This document shows positions 31,423-37,546 of a DNA stretch of 42,948 bases, piece after piece. The translations under genes were made by a program, and so were the position numbers. The stretch comes from a virus, in the IMG/VR virus record IMGVR_UViG_3300038555_000011, positions 1 through 42,948 of that record; one strand, 5' to 3'. How positions within the stretch are numbered: the first letter of the stretch is position 1; each line of letters opens with the position of its first letter. The notes beneath the pieces were generated by a model. The model was not told where the DNA came from and did not search any database. It was given only the letters and a program-made list of their open reading frames with translations.

Positions 31423-32696
31423 CCGGCAGCCCCCTGTGTATCGGCGCTCAAGCAGCGAGAGACCGCGTCACGAGCGGTAGCGCCACTGAGCAGCATGTCG
31501 TTGAAGTCCATGCCGGCAGGCGGCGCGATCACGCGAACCGGGTTCGCGCCCGCCGCGGTCCAGTGCTGGGTGGCCAGCGCCCCGCACACCCGCGCCCGGT
31601 CATCGGCGTTCAGGGTCCGCTTGCGTTTGCCACCCCCGCCCCCCCGAACAGGCACCGTGACCGGGCTCATATCGCGATCGACCGCGATCCAGACCTCGCC
31701 GGCAACCGGCCAGGTGAAACAAGGCGAACCCATATCGGCCGCCGGCGCATCGACATCGTATCGGCCGCGCTCATCGCTGGCCCATCCGCCGGACAGCGCC
31801 CGCAGAGACAGGGCCGCCGCCATGCGCGGGACGATGCCTGTCATCCGATACTGGATCTCGGCCGCTGACCCCGTGGTCTCGATACCCTCGCCGACGATCA
31901 GCGGCCGGCCCTGCCATTCGCCCCCGCCGGGCGACAGCCAGGCCCCGCCGGGGCGGCCATGGCGGGTCTGGGGCCCCAGCATCGACTTGGCCCGCTTGAC
32001 CCGTGCCTTGCCGGTGCCGTCCGCCTTCAGGAAGGTCTGATGAACGCCGCCGGTCCGCCCTTCCGGCGTCCGCGCCGCGGCGACCATGGCCGGCAGCAGG
32101 AGCCCGCGCCGACCGCCCGAAAGGTCCATGACCCTGCCGAACCGGGGCGTCACACCGTCGGGCAGAACGCCATAGAAGGCCTCCGGGTGATACCGCAGCT
32201 CGGCGCGCATCACCGCCCGCACCGCCTCGCCGAGGCCCCGCGCGGTCAGATATCGATCGACCAGCGACCCGGGCGACACCGGCCGGCTCTCCTTCCACAG
32301 ACGCGCGGCGCTCTCAGCCTTCCTCGCGTCCTCGTCATCCGGCGTCCGCGCCCGGGCCGGCCCGGCCTTGTGCACGATCTCCGCGCGCCGGGGCGCGACA
32401 TAGCCCGACCCGGCGAACCGCTCGGCGATCTCGCGCGGTGTCCCGCCGCGCAACAGCTGTTCCAGCCGGATCGCATCTCCCCCGCGCTCGCAGTCGCCCT
32501 GGCCGGCGAAACAGCCCCAGCGGCCGATCCCGTCGTCGATCCAGAACGGCCCGTCCTTCAGCTTGCCCTCGCCCGCCTTGCAGACCGGGCAGGGGCCGCG
32601 CAGCCGGTGACCGACGCGGCCGTACTTGCCACCGGCGACGTCGCTGACGGATACGGCCTCACGGGCACGGTCGAAAAGTTCAGAGGCGGCGTTCAT
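31419..32696 (-). CDS. DNA primase with CHC2 zinc finger and Toprim domain
   Basis: A 425-residue primase. The zinc finger is C36-P-V-C39 with C62 and C69 (RGPCPVCKAGEG...GRWGCFAGQGDCE). The Toprim fold has GEGIETT (about residue 270), AVDRD (about 337) and DFNDMLL (about 398). Such DUF7146/Toprim primases partner with SF3 helicases, as here. Copy 8 of the palindrome codes A-N-P-V-R just before the DFND motif. Confidence 0.9.
   Translation of the reverse strand: MNAASELFDRAREAVSVSDVAGGKYGRVGHRLRGPCPVCKAGEGKLKDGPFWIDDGIGRWGCFAGQGDCERGGDAIRLEQLLRGGTPREIAERFAGSGYVAPRRAEIVHKAGPARARTPDDEDARKAESAARLWKESRPVSPGSLVDRYLTARGLGEAVRAVMRAELRYHPEAFYGVLPDGVTPRFGRVMDLSGGRRGLLLPAMVAAARTPEGRTGGVHQTFLKADGTGKARVKRAKSMLGPQTRHGRPGGAWLSPGGGEWQGRPLIVGEGIETTGSAAEIQYRMTGIVPRMAAALSLRALSGGWASDERGRYDVDAPAADMGSPCFTWPVAGEVWIAVDRDMSPVTVPVRGGGGGKRKRTLNADDRARVCGALATQHWTAAGANPVRVIAPPAGMDFNDMLLSGATARDAVSRCLSADTQGAAG
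31534..31546. repeat. Dispersed palindrome CGAACC-S-GGTTCG, copy 8
   Basis: Full 15-bp form GCGAACCGGGTTCGC at 31533-31547, inside the primase gene; minus-strand reading A-N-P-V-R. Confidence 0.85.
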
Positions 32697-32703
32697 GGGA
32701 ATT

Positions 32704-32729
32704 GGCCCCAGCGGTTACCCGCCGGGGCC
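32704..32729. terminator. Hairpin between DUF2303 gene and primase
   Basis: Stem GGCCCC-A-GCGG / CCGC-C-GGGGCC with a four-base loop in the 39-bp gap. Without a T-tract on the minus strand it may attenuate transcription or stabilise mRNA rather than stop it. Confidence 0.45.
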
Positions 32730-32735
32730 TCTCTC

Positions 32736-33557
32736 TCAGATCTTGCCGTAATAGGCGGGGCGGTCGATCTGGTCGGCGGCGGTCGCCACCACTTCCTTGA
32801 ATACGGCCTGACGGATGTGTTCGCGGTTGTGCAGCTTGATGCCCAGTTTCAGGCCTTCGCCCTCCTCCAGCCGCCACCGCAGGAAAGCCCCGACGGTGTA
32901 GGTCAGCCCGCCGAAATAGATCGGGATCTTCAGTTCGAACCGGGTCGGAATTTCGATGCCGCCCTTGCGGGTCGTGGCCGTCGTCGTGTCCTCGAACTCG
33001 AAGTTTTCGTTGTCCGAGTTCGTGCGCACAGCCTTCTTGAAGTCGACCTTGCGGTTGGCCTGCAGGTCGCGGCAGGTCTCCAGCAGATCGGCGGCGGCCG
33101 GCGCCGCGATGTCGGCGGCGTTCTCTTCCAGAAACCGGGCGAACTCCAGCTGGCCCATCAGCTTGCCGTCGATCTCCGTCCAGGTCTTCCACTCGACCGA
33201 ATAGGGCAGGTCGAGGACCGCGAGGTGATCGGCGCGGGCGGCGGCGTCGCCGTGATAGTCCAGCACCGCGACGATGCGGTTGGCCATGATGTCGGCGAAC
33301 AGGCTGGTGTCCTTGCCGGCGAAGCGCTTGACGTACTCGACCAGGCTGTCGGTCGTCTGCACGACCACCTCCTGATCGATCCATTTCAGGTCGGCGTCCA
33401 GTTGCGCGCCCTTCGGCGTCACCTCGATCTGTGTCGCGCTCCCCTCGGGCGACGGCAGGATCAGGAACTCACGACCTCCGGCGGTCACAAGGGTCTGGGG
33501 CGTCACCACCCCGGTGCGGGCCAGTTCGGCCACAGCGTCAGCATTCGTCCTGTCCAT
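32736..33557 (-). CDS. DUF2303-family protein
   Basis: A 273-residue protein of the DUF2303 family: GREFLILPSPEGSATQIEVTP near the start, LVEYVKRFAGKDTSLFADIMANRIVAVLDYHG, then WTEIDGKLMGQLEFARFLEENAADI and the C-terminal IPIYFGGLTYTVGAFLRWRLEEGEGLKLGIKLHNRE. The family is common in early regions of phages of proteobacteria; its function is not known, though its place by replication or recombination genes suggests DNA metabolism. Strong AGGAGA Shine-Dalgarno. Confidence 0.8.
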   Translation of the reverse strand: MDRTNADAVAELARTGVVTPQTLVTAGGREFLILPSPEGSATQIEVTPKGAQLDADLKWIDQEVVVQTTDSLVEYVKRFAGKDTSLFADIMANRIVAVLDYHGDAAARADHLAVLDLPYSVEWKTWTEIDGKLMGQLEFARFLEENAADIAAPAAADLLETCRDLQANRKVDFKKAVRTNSDNENFEFEDTTTATTRKGGIEIPTRFELKIPIYFGGLTYTVGAFLRWRLEEGEGLKLGIKLHNREHIRQAVFKEVVATAADQIDRPAYYGKI

Positions 33558-33595
33558 GACAGGTCTCCTTTTCGGGTTTCAGATGCGGCTGGGAT

Positions 33596-33623
33596 AACGC
33601 CCGCGCGCCGCTGGACGGGCGTT
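33596..33623. terminator. Hairpin downstream of the small early gene
   Basis: AACGCCCG / CGGGCGTT with a 12-base loop, 10 bp past the stop of the 109-residue early gene. Weak terminator at best. Confidence 0.4.
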
Positions 33624-33633
33624 CAGGTCTTGA

Positions 33634-33963
33634 TCAGTCGCCGACGGCGCGCGGCCGGCCCGAGGGCTCGGCCTCGCCGAACAGCGGGCGCTGGTCCGGA
33701 TCGTCCCGAACCAGACCCCCATCGACGTTCGAGAAGAACACCGCGTCAGGCAGATCCTTGCGCGGGACCGAGGTCGAGATTGACGCCGTCAGCGTCTTCT
33801 CCAGCCCGCCGTCCTTCGACGGTTTGATGGTCAGCTTGATCGTGATCGAGCCGGCCTTGTCGGTGGCGTCGACCGCCTTGACCACTTCGGTCAGGGCCTC
33901 GGTGGCGTCGTCGACGATGCGGCCCTTGCGCATGTCGCGCAGGACGTCGGTGATGGGTCTCAT
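33634..33963 (-). CDS. Small early protein of unknown function
   Basis: A 109-residue protein: N-terminal helix RPITDVLRDMRKGRIVDDATEAL and a beta section (AGSITIKLTIKPSKDGGLEKTLTASISTSVPRKDLPDAVFF), which reads like a compact nucleic-acid- or protein-binding fold. Proteins of this type precede DUF2303 genes in related prophages. Good Shine-Dalgarno (AAGGAAA). Confidence 0.6.
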   Translation of the reverse strand: MRPITDVLRDMRKGRIVDDATEALTEVVKAVDATDKAGSITIKLTIKPSKDGGLEKTLTASISTSVPRKDLPDAVFFSNVDGGLVRDDPDQRPLFGEAEPSGRPRAVGD

Positions 33964-34049
33964 GGTTGGTTTCCTTTTGCTGAGGTGAAGGGCCGGTGCT
34001 GGACGCCGTGACGAGAAAATCGTCTGATGGTTCGGGGGAGAGTGTCCGA

Positions 34050-34679
34050 ATGGCGCTGCCAGAGTTGTGCGGAACGGCGGGCTGTGTCCTGGCGTGGATC
34101 AATGACAGCCAAGGGGTCGCGGCCTGGGTTCAGGGGATCGGCACCGTCGTCGCCCTGGGGCTGACCTACTGGACGGTTCGCCACCAAGCGCGCACCGCGA
34201 AGCATCGCGAAATCGCCAAGGCGATCGGGTTCATCGAATGGATCGAAGAAGTGACCAATGAAGCGGTCGTGCACTTCGCCAGCGAACCGGCGGTTGAGGC
34301 GCCCAGCGCGAAAGTCCTGCTTCCGATGGCGGAAGACAACTTGTCGACCTTCAAAAGCCTGCTTGCCATCTCGCTCGCGGACTGGCCCCAGCCGAGGCTG
34401 CGTGAAGCTTTCTGGCGGTTCGATCGGCAGTTTTCGGCACTGGTTAGCCAAGGTCGCAAGTTGCACACCCCCGCACCAACCGGTCCTCTCTCCGCAGAGG
34501 TCAAGCGAAAGCGCGCGCTCGAGTATTACCGACTTCAGAACGAAATGGCGGCGGCAGGGGATGCCGTTATCTGGGCTTGCCAGAGGATCCGCCGTGATCT
34601 GACAGGGCAGGAGATCGTCTTCAGCAGAGAGTCGTTCACCAACAGGCTTGTTCTCCGACTGGCGACCAAGGGCCAGTAG
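34050..34679 (+). CDS. Membrane-anchored hypothetical protein, cargo in early arm
   Basis: A 209-residue protein transcribed against the surrounding early genes. It has one transmembrane helix near the N-terminus (WVQGIGTVVALGLTYWTV, about residues 25-45), then a long cytoplasmic helical part starting with basic residues (RHQARTAKHREIAKAIGFIEWIEE). I start it at ATG 34050 with GGGGGAGAG upstream. The opening W-I-N-D...AAWVQGIGTVVAL resembles the protein at 41010-41543, which has the same build. Its opposite orientation and own start signal suggest a lysogenic-conversion gene, perhaps for exclusion or defence. Confidence 0.6.
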   Translation: MALPELCGTAGCVLAWINDSQGVAAWVQGIGTVVALGLTYWTVRHQARTAKHREIAKAIGFIEWIEEVTNEAVVHFASEPAVEAPSAKVLLPMAEDNLSTFKSLLAISLADWPQPRLREAFWRFDRQFSALVSQGRKLHTPAPTGPLSAEVKRKRALEYYRLQNEMAAAGDAVIWACQRIRRDLTGQEIVFSRESFTNRLVLRLATKGQ

Positions 34680-34689
34680 ATCTGAGCGA

Positions 34690-34881
34690 CTAGGCTTCAC
34701 TGCAGCTCTCCGCGAACGCGCGCCGGACATCCGGCTCCGATCGGCCCAGGTTCCGGGCGATGGCCGCCCAGTTCATGCGCTGGCGCCGCCACCGGGCGAC
34801 GCGCGCTTTCATCTCGTCGTCGGCGTGAAGCAGGCCGCGACCGCTGCCCGTCACCTGATCGCGCTCGGTCCGCACGCTCAT
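34690..34881 (-). CDS. Small HTH-like protein
   Basis: A 63-residue protein: basic N-terminus, then a homeodomain/Myb-like helix-turn-helix (DEMKARVARWRRQRMNWAAIARNLGRSEPDVRRAF, about residues 22-57). Probably binds DNA. It is the last gene of the leftward regulator chain, one base after the stop of the next gene upstream. Confidence 0.6.
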   Translation of the reverse strand: MSVRTERDQVTGSGRGLLHADDEMKARVARWRRQRMNWAAIARNLGRSEPDVRRAFAESCSEA

Positions 34882-34882
34882 C

Positions 34883-35284
34883 TCAGTTGTCCCGGTAGGG
34901 CAGGCGCACGGCGAACTCGCCCACCCGATCCGGCTTGGATGACAGGTCGACCCCCACGGTCATCGTGGCGCGCTCGATGACCTGGTCGGCGAGGCCCGCG
35001 GCCTGCATCAGAACATCGCGGGTTGCGGCCCTCAGAGCCGGGTCGGATTGGCGACCCCAGGCATAGACGAGGTGGGCGAACGACAGTGCCAGCAGGCCGT
35101 CAGGATACCGGGCAGGGGGATTCCAGACACTGCGCGCCGAACAGCCGGCCGCTGCGACGACCGCGCGCTGTTTCGGGTCATCGGACGCCACCGCGGCATG
35201 GGTGTCATGGATCAACCGAACCCAACGCGCGCGGTCGCGGGCATAGTCGATCGGCGGTCGGACCGGGGTGCGCTTCAGGCTCAT
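34883..35284 (-). CDS. Hypothetical protein in regulator operon
   Basis: A 133-residue helical protein (RWVRLIHDTHAAVASDDPKQRAVVAAAGCS...SFAHLVYAWGRQSDPALRAATRDVLMQAAGLADQVIER). No recognised domain. Coupled to the preceding regulator gene (ATGA), so expressed with it in the leftward early operon. Confidence 0.55.
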   Translation of the reverse strand: MSLKRTPVRPPIDYARDRARWVRLIHDTHAAVASDDPKQRAVVAAAGCSARSVWNPPARYPDGLLALSFAHLVYAWGRQSDPALRAATRDVLMQAAGLADQVIERATMTVGVDLSSKPDRVGEFAVRLPYRDN

Positions 35285-35721
35285 GCCCCCACCTTGCCGG
35301 GCTTCAGCCGCGCCGCGGCGTCAGCCGCTTCCTGGGCCTCGCGGAGCATGCGTTGCGTGCGCGCCTGGACGTCACGGATCTCGGCTTCCGATCGCGAGCC
35401 ATCGGCGTCCATGGCGTGGACCGACGTTAGCGCCTCGGCCGAGGCAGAAACCGCGTCCACCATCGCGTCTTTCAAACTGTCGTCGGCCTCGCCTTCAATC
35501 GCCCGGGACGCGGCGCCGGTGATCACCGCGCGGCCGACCACGGACTCGAGGGTCAGGATCTGGCGCAGGTTCGGCATGTCCAACGCGCCGGCTGATTGCA
35601 GAAGGCTGATCCGCTGATGTTTGCATCCCAGCTCGACGGCCGCTGCCTCGACACCCCCAGCCGCCCTCACCAGCTGCCGGAACAGGGCCTTGATCTCGCC
35701 GTCCGTCAGGGCGCGGCTCAT
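35281..35721 (-). CDS. Putative phage regulator (CII-like position)
   Basis: A 146-residue protein. The N-terminal half (ALTDGEIKALFRQLVRAAGGVEAAAVELGCKHQRISLLQSAGALDMPNLRQILTLESVVG) reads as a helix-turn-helix of the kind seen in phage regulatory CII-type proteins. The C-terminal half is a long helix rich in A, E and R. It is placed two genes downstream of the Cro-like gene. Role inferred from domain and place only. Confidence 0.55.
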   Translation of the reverse strand: MSRALTDGEIKALFRQLVRAAGGVEAAAVELGCKHQRISLLQSAGALDMPNLRQILTLESVVGRAVITGAASRAIEGEADDSLKDAMVDAVSASAEALTSVHAMDADGSRSEAEIRDVQARTQRMLREAQEAADAAARLKPGKVGA

Positions 35722-35903
35722 TGCAAATCTCCGGATTTTGCACCGGCGCCAGCAGCCTTCAACGGCGCCACAGATGCGGCATGACCAGCAACGTCATCGA
35801 CCTCTGGACCCGCCGGCCCATCCAGCCGGACAGCCTCTTCTGGCCCGAGGCGAACCGCGTTCGCGTCGGTGATGGCGTCGGCCAGCTCGCGGAGAGCGCT
35901 CAT
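35718..35903 (-). CDS. Small hypothetical protein after Cro-like gene
   Basis: A 61-residue protein (SALRELADAITDANAVRLGPEEAVRLDGPAG...). Overlaps both neighbours by four bases (ATGA), so its expression is tied to the operon. Function unknown. It contains the one-mismatch relative of the dispersed palindrome. Confidence 0.5.
   Translation of the reverse strand: MSALRELADAITDANAVRLGPEEAVRLDGPAGPEVDDVAGHAASVAPLKAAGAGAKSGDLQ
35850..35864. repeat. Near-copy of the dispersed palindrome (14/15)
   Basis: GCGAACCGCGTTCGC differs from GCGAACCGGGTTCGC by one base, which breaks the inner palindrome. It lies in the early regulator operon; minus-strand reading A-N-A-V-R. Confidence 0.5.
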
Positions 35904-36172
35904 TGGGCGACCTCGGGCTCTGCGCCTGAGACAATGGAGTCCGGCGAGGGCGCGGAAGGCGCAGGGTCGTGACGCAACTTCGGACAGACGCTTGCCGCGG
36001 CGACCTGGCCGTCACTCCATCGCTCAATGCGAATAGCGAGCAGAGGAGAGGCATCCCGCTTTCCGGTTTCGATGTCAGACAGCCAGCCGGCAGACTTCTC
36101 GGAAAGCCCGAGTTCGCCGCAGGTTTGCTGAAGGGTCAGGCCGCGCTCGCGGCGAAAATCGGCGAAGAGCAT
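35900..36172 (-). CDS. Cro-like XRE regulator
   Basis: A 90-residue protein with an XRE helix-turn-helix: MLFADFRRERGLTLQQTCGELGLSEKSAGWLSDIETGKRDASPLLAIRIERWSDG, with the family 'DIETGKR' turn. Transcribed away from the repressor and followed by the leftward early operon, which is the position of Cro. The promoter holds a -35-like TTGACG (minus; plus 36201-36206) and operator O1. The mRNA leader appears very short, perhaps leaderless. Confidence 0.75.
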   Translation of the reverse strand: MLFADFRRERGLTLQQTCGELGLSEKSAGWLSDIETGKRDASPLLAIRIERWSDGQVAAASVCPKLRHDPAPSAPSPDSIVSGAEPEVAQ

Positions 36173-36206
36173 GCCGTTGTTTCACCTGACGTGAAACTTC
36201 CGTCAA
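36173..36206 (-). promoter_or_regulatory. Leftward early promoter (Cro side)
   Basis: On the minus strand TTGACG (plus 36206-36201) is followed 17-18 bp later by an A-rich hexamer near GAAACA. Operator O1 fills the spacer and -10. The start codon lies only about 7 bases beyond, so a leaderless transcript is possible, as is common in Caulobacterales. Confidence 0.5.
36179..36197. promoter_or_regulatory. Operator O1, GTTTCAC-CTGAC-GTGAAAC
   Basis: Perfect 7-bp arms and 5-bp spacer. It overlaps the leftward promoter. Centre 36188. Confidence 0.75.
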
Positions 36207-36213
36207 GCGCCAT

Positions 36214-36232
36214 TTTTCACGATGCGGGTAAC
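36214..36232. promoter_or_regulatory. Operator O2, TTTTCAC-GATGC-GGGTAAC
   Basis: Same geometry; left arm 6/7 and right arm 5/7 to the O1 arms. Centre 36223, 35 bp from O1 and 34 bp from O3. Weak by sequence, supported by spacing. Confidence 0.5.
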
Positions 36233-36247
36233 TACTTCTCTTGCGGA

Positions 36248-36266
36248 GTTTCACATCCTACGAAAA
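36248..36266. promoter_or_regulatory. Operator O3, GTTTCAC-ATCCT-ACGAAAA
   Basis: Left arm perfect, right arm 4/7. It ends on the A of the repressor start codon, so binding would block repressor expression (autoregulation). Centre 36257. Confidence 0.55.
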
Positions 36267-36580
36267 TGGCTGTCCCAGCAAAGCATGACTGGTATCTGCA
36301 GGAATGGTTCGCCACCGTTGGGCTGAGGCAGTTCGACCTGGTCACAAAGCTCGATTACCCGCGCGGAACGGCTCACAAGCTGTGGCACGGCCTCCAGCCG
36401 TACCGTCGCGACAACGTCGAGGAGATCTCAGCCCTGCTGAACATCGCACCACACGAACTCCTGATGCACCCCGATGATGCGATGGCCATCCGCAGGTTGA
36501 CGGCTGCCGTCACCGAGATCGCCCGTCAGCCTGCATCGGCGGAGGTTGATCAGGCCCAGCCCAAGCGTGTGGCCGGCTGA
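36266..36580 (+). CDS. XRE-type phage repressor (CI-like, short)
   Basis: A 104-residue protein with a helix-turn-helix (WYLQEWFATVGLRQFDLVTKLDYPRGTAHKLWHGLQPYRRDNVEEISALLNIAPHELLM, residues 8-65) and a short C-terminal tail. Unlike lambda CI it has no S24/LexA-like peptidase domain, so induction by RecA-driven self-cleavage is not expected. It is divergent from the Cro-like gene with three operators between, and is followed after one base by the lipoprotein gene, so the two form a lysogeny operon. The start at ATG 36266 overlaps operator O3. It could bind the GTTTCAC-N5-GTGAAAC operators here and at 37.4 kb. Confidence 0.75.
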   Translation: MAVPAKHDWYLQEWFATVGLRQFDLVTKLDYPRGTAHKLWHGLQPYRRDNVEEISALLNIAPHELLMHPDDAMAIRRLTAAVTEIARQPASAEVDQAQPKRVAG

Positions 36581-36581
36581 C

Positions 36582-37046
36582 ATGCGGGCAACCCGGCCCT
36601 GGATGACGGTGACAATTGTAGGACTGCTTGTCTCCGCATGCTCGCAACCTGCGACGGGCCCAATCGAGACCGACGGCACGGGCTCTCTATGGTCGGATGC
36701 AGCCAAGGCGGCGGAGCGGCGATGGTCCCCGGACGCGGACCTCACGATCGAAATGCAGATCAACCTAGTCGACCCCTATGGCAACGGGACATCCGAGCCT
36801 GCGCTGGACTTCCTGTGGAGCCGTCAGGAGCTGGCGCGCATCAACCCGGATGCCGCCGATGGATGGCGGCTCCTGAATCTTGCCGACGTGACCATTCGAA
36901 GCCAGCGCGGGGTCATCGCACTGGCGGAGTGGTGCGAAGATCGGGGCCGTACGCTTACGCCTCGACTGTGCCGGGACCCTCGCTCAGCCGCCGAGGACCG
37001 GTGGGCTCTCCGCTTCGAGAACCGCGACGCTAAACCCGAAAGCTGA
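36582..37046 (+). CDS. Lysogeny-operon lipoprotein
   Basis: A 154-residue lipoprotein. Signal peptide RATRPWMTVTIVGLLVSAC ends in a lipobox (VSAC), with Ser at +2, compatible with outer-membrane sorting. The mature part is acidic, with two paired Cys in the C-terminal half (WCEDRGRTLTPRLC). No family recognised. It starts one base after the repressor stop, so it should be made in the lysogen. Lipoproteins in this position often block receptors or DNA entry for related phages (superinfection exclusion) or alter the host surface. This is inference from position and export signals. Confidence 0.7.
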   Translation: MRATRPWMTVTIVGLLVSACSQPATGPIETDGTGSLWSDAAKAAERRWSPDADLTIEMQINLVDPYGNGTSEPALDFLWSRQELARINPDAADGWRLLNLADVTIRSQRGVIALAEWCEDRGRTLTPRLCRDPRSAAEDRWALRFENRDAKPES

Positions 37047-37280
37047 TCAGGCCGCGTCATCCTCTGGGACCTCCCCGACGATCGAGAGCAGCTCAATCTC
37101 CGTCCACTGGTCGCCAGAAGCTGACGCATCGACTTTGAAGAAGGCAACGCCCGCCACGCGGTGCGCCATGGCCCTGCCACGCCTCGCTGCCTCATCCTCC
37201 GTCTCGCAGGCCAGCGGTGTGTCGGCCTCCAATCTCCCGCTCCTGCGCCTGAAAGGCTGAACGACATACAGATCCGACAT
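37047..37280 (-). CDS. Small hypothetical protein convergent to lipoprotein gene
   Basis: A 77-residue protein (MSDLYVVQPFRRRSGRLEADTPLACETEDEAARRGRAMAHRVAG...AFFKVDASASGDQWTEIELLSIVGEVPEDDAA). The form, a strand, a helix beginning ETEDEAARRG, then strands, is common in small phage proteins of this group. Its stop abuts the lipoprotein stop in a shared TGATCA. Its promoter would lie in the 37281-37546 control region. Function unknown. Confidence 0.6.
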   Translation of the reverse strand: MSDLYVVQPFRRRSGRLEADTPLACETEDEAARRGRAMAHRVAGVAFFKVDASASGDQWTEIELLSIVGEVPEDDAA

Positions 37281-37365
37281 ACGCGCCCCCGGCAAAAACT
37301 TAACGGTCCACTGATTCCCGTGGAGTGAACCAGAGTCGAGGGTGGATACGACAGAAACGGACGTA

Positions 37366-37384
37366 GGTTCACGTCAGGTGAAAA
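37366..37384. promoter_or_regulatory. Operator O4, GGTTCAC-GTCAG-GTGAAAA
   Basis: Inverted relative of O1: the reverse complement TTTTCAC-CTGAC-GTGAACC shares the CTGAC spacer and 17 of 19 bases with O1. Centre 37375, just upstream of the rightward -35. Confidence 0.7.
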
Positions 37385-37390
37385 ACTAGC

Positions 37391-37419
37391 TTGACGACGG
37401 AGTTTCACTTGTGATGAAA
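37391..37419 (+). promoter_or_regulatory. Rightward early promoter (ParB side)
   Basis: TTGACG (37391-37396), 17-bp spacer, ATGAAA (37414-37419). The layout (TTGACG, then AGTTTCAC of an operator in the spacer) mirrors the leftward promoter at 36173-36206. The -10 is poor, so an activator or another exact -10 is possible. Confidence 0.5.
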
Positions 37420-37429
37420 CTCCGTCGTC
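37393..37429. repeat. Perfect 15-bp inverted repeat around O5
   Basis: GACGACGGAGTTTCA (37393-37407), 7-base loop, TGAAACTCCGTCGTC (37415-37429). If transcribed it would form a very stable hairpin at the mRNA 5' end; as DNA it extends the operator symmetry. Confidence 0.85.
37402..37420. promoter_or_regulatory. Operator O5, GTTTCAC-TTGTG-ATGAAAC
   Basis: Arms 7/7 and 6/7 with the same 5-bp spacer; centre 37411, 36 bp from O4. It is inside the larger 15-bp-arm inverted repeat. Confidence 0.7.
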
Positions 37430-37546
37430 GCCCGCGTCGGGCGATCGCCGCCGGTCCTGACAGCCCCCGCCCAACCGGTGTCGATGATGTTGCGTTTGTA
37501 CTGACCTCAGCCCGACGCGGGCGCGCCCATTCACCGGGAGCGCCCC

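Larger units (their letters stand above)
37281..37546. promoter_or_regulatory. Control region of the rightward ParB operon
   Basis: 266 bp without a gene. It holds two GANTC sites (37313-37317 and 37333-37337), operators O4 and O5, the rightward promoter with TTGACG at 37391-37396, a 15-bp perfect inverted repeat (37393-37429) and about 115 bp of leader before the first gene. A Shine-Dalgarno GGGAG precedes the ATG at 37547. Confidence 0.65.

Noticed and set aside
31959-33827. Plus-strand open frame of 622 codons opposite primase and DUF2303 genes
   Set aside because: Spans two recognised genes on the other strand and the gaps between them; no start signal or domain.
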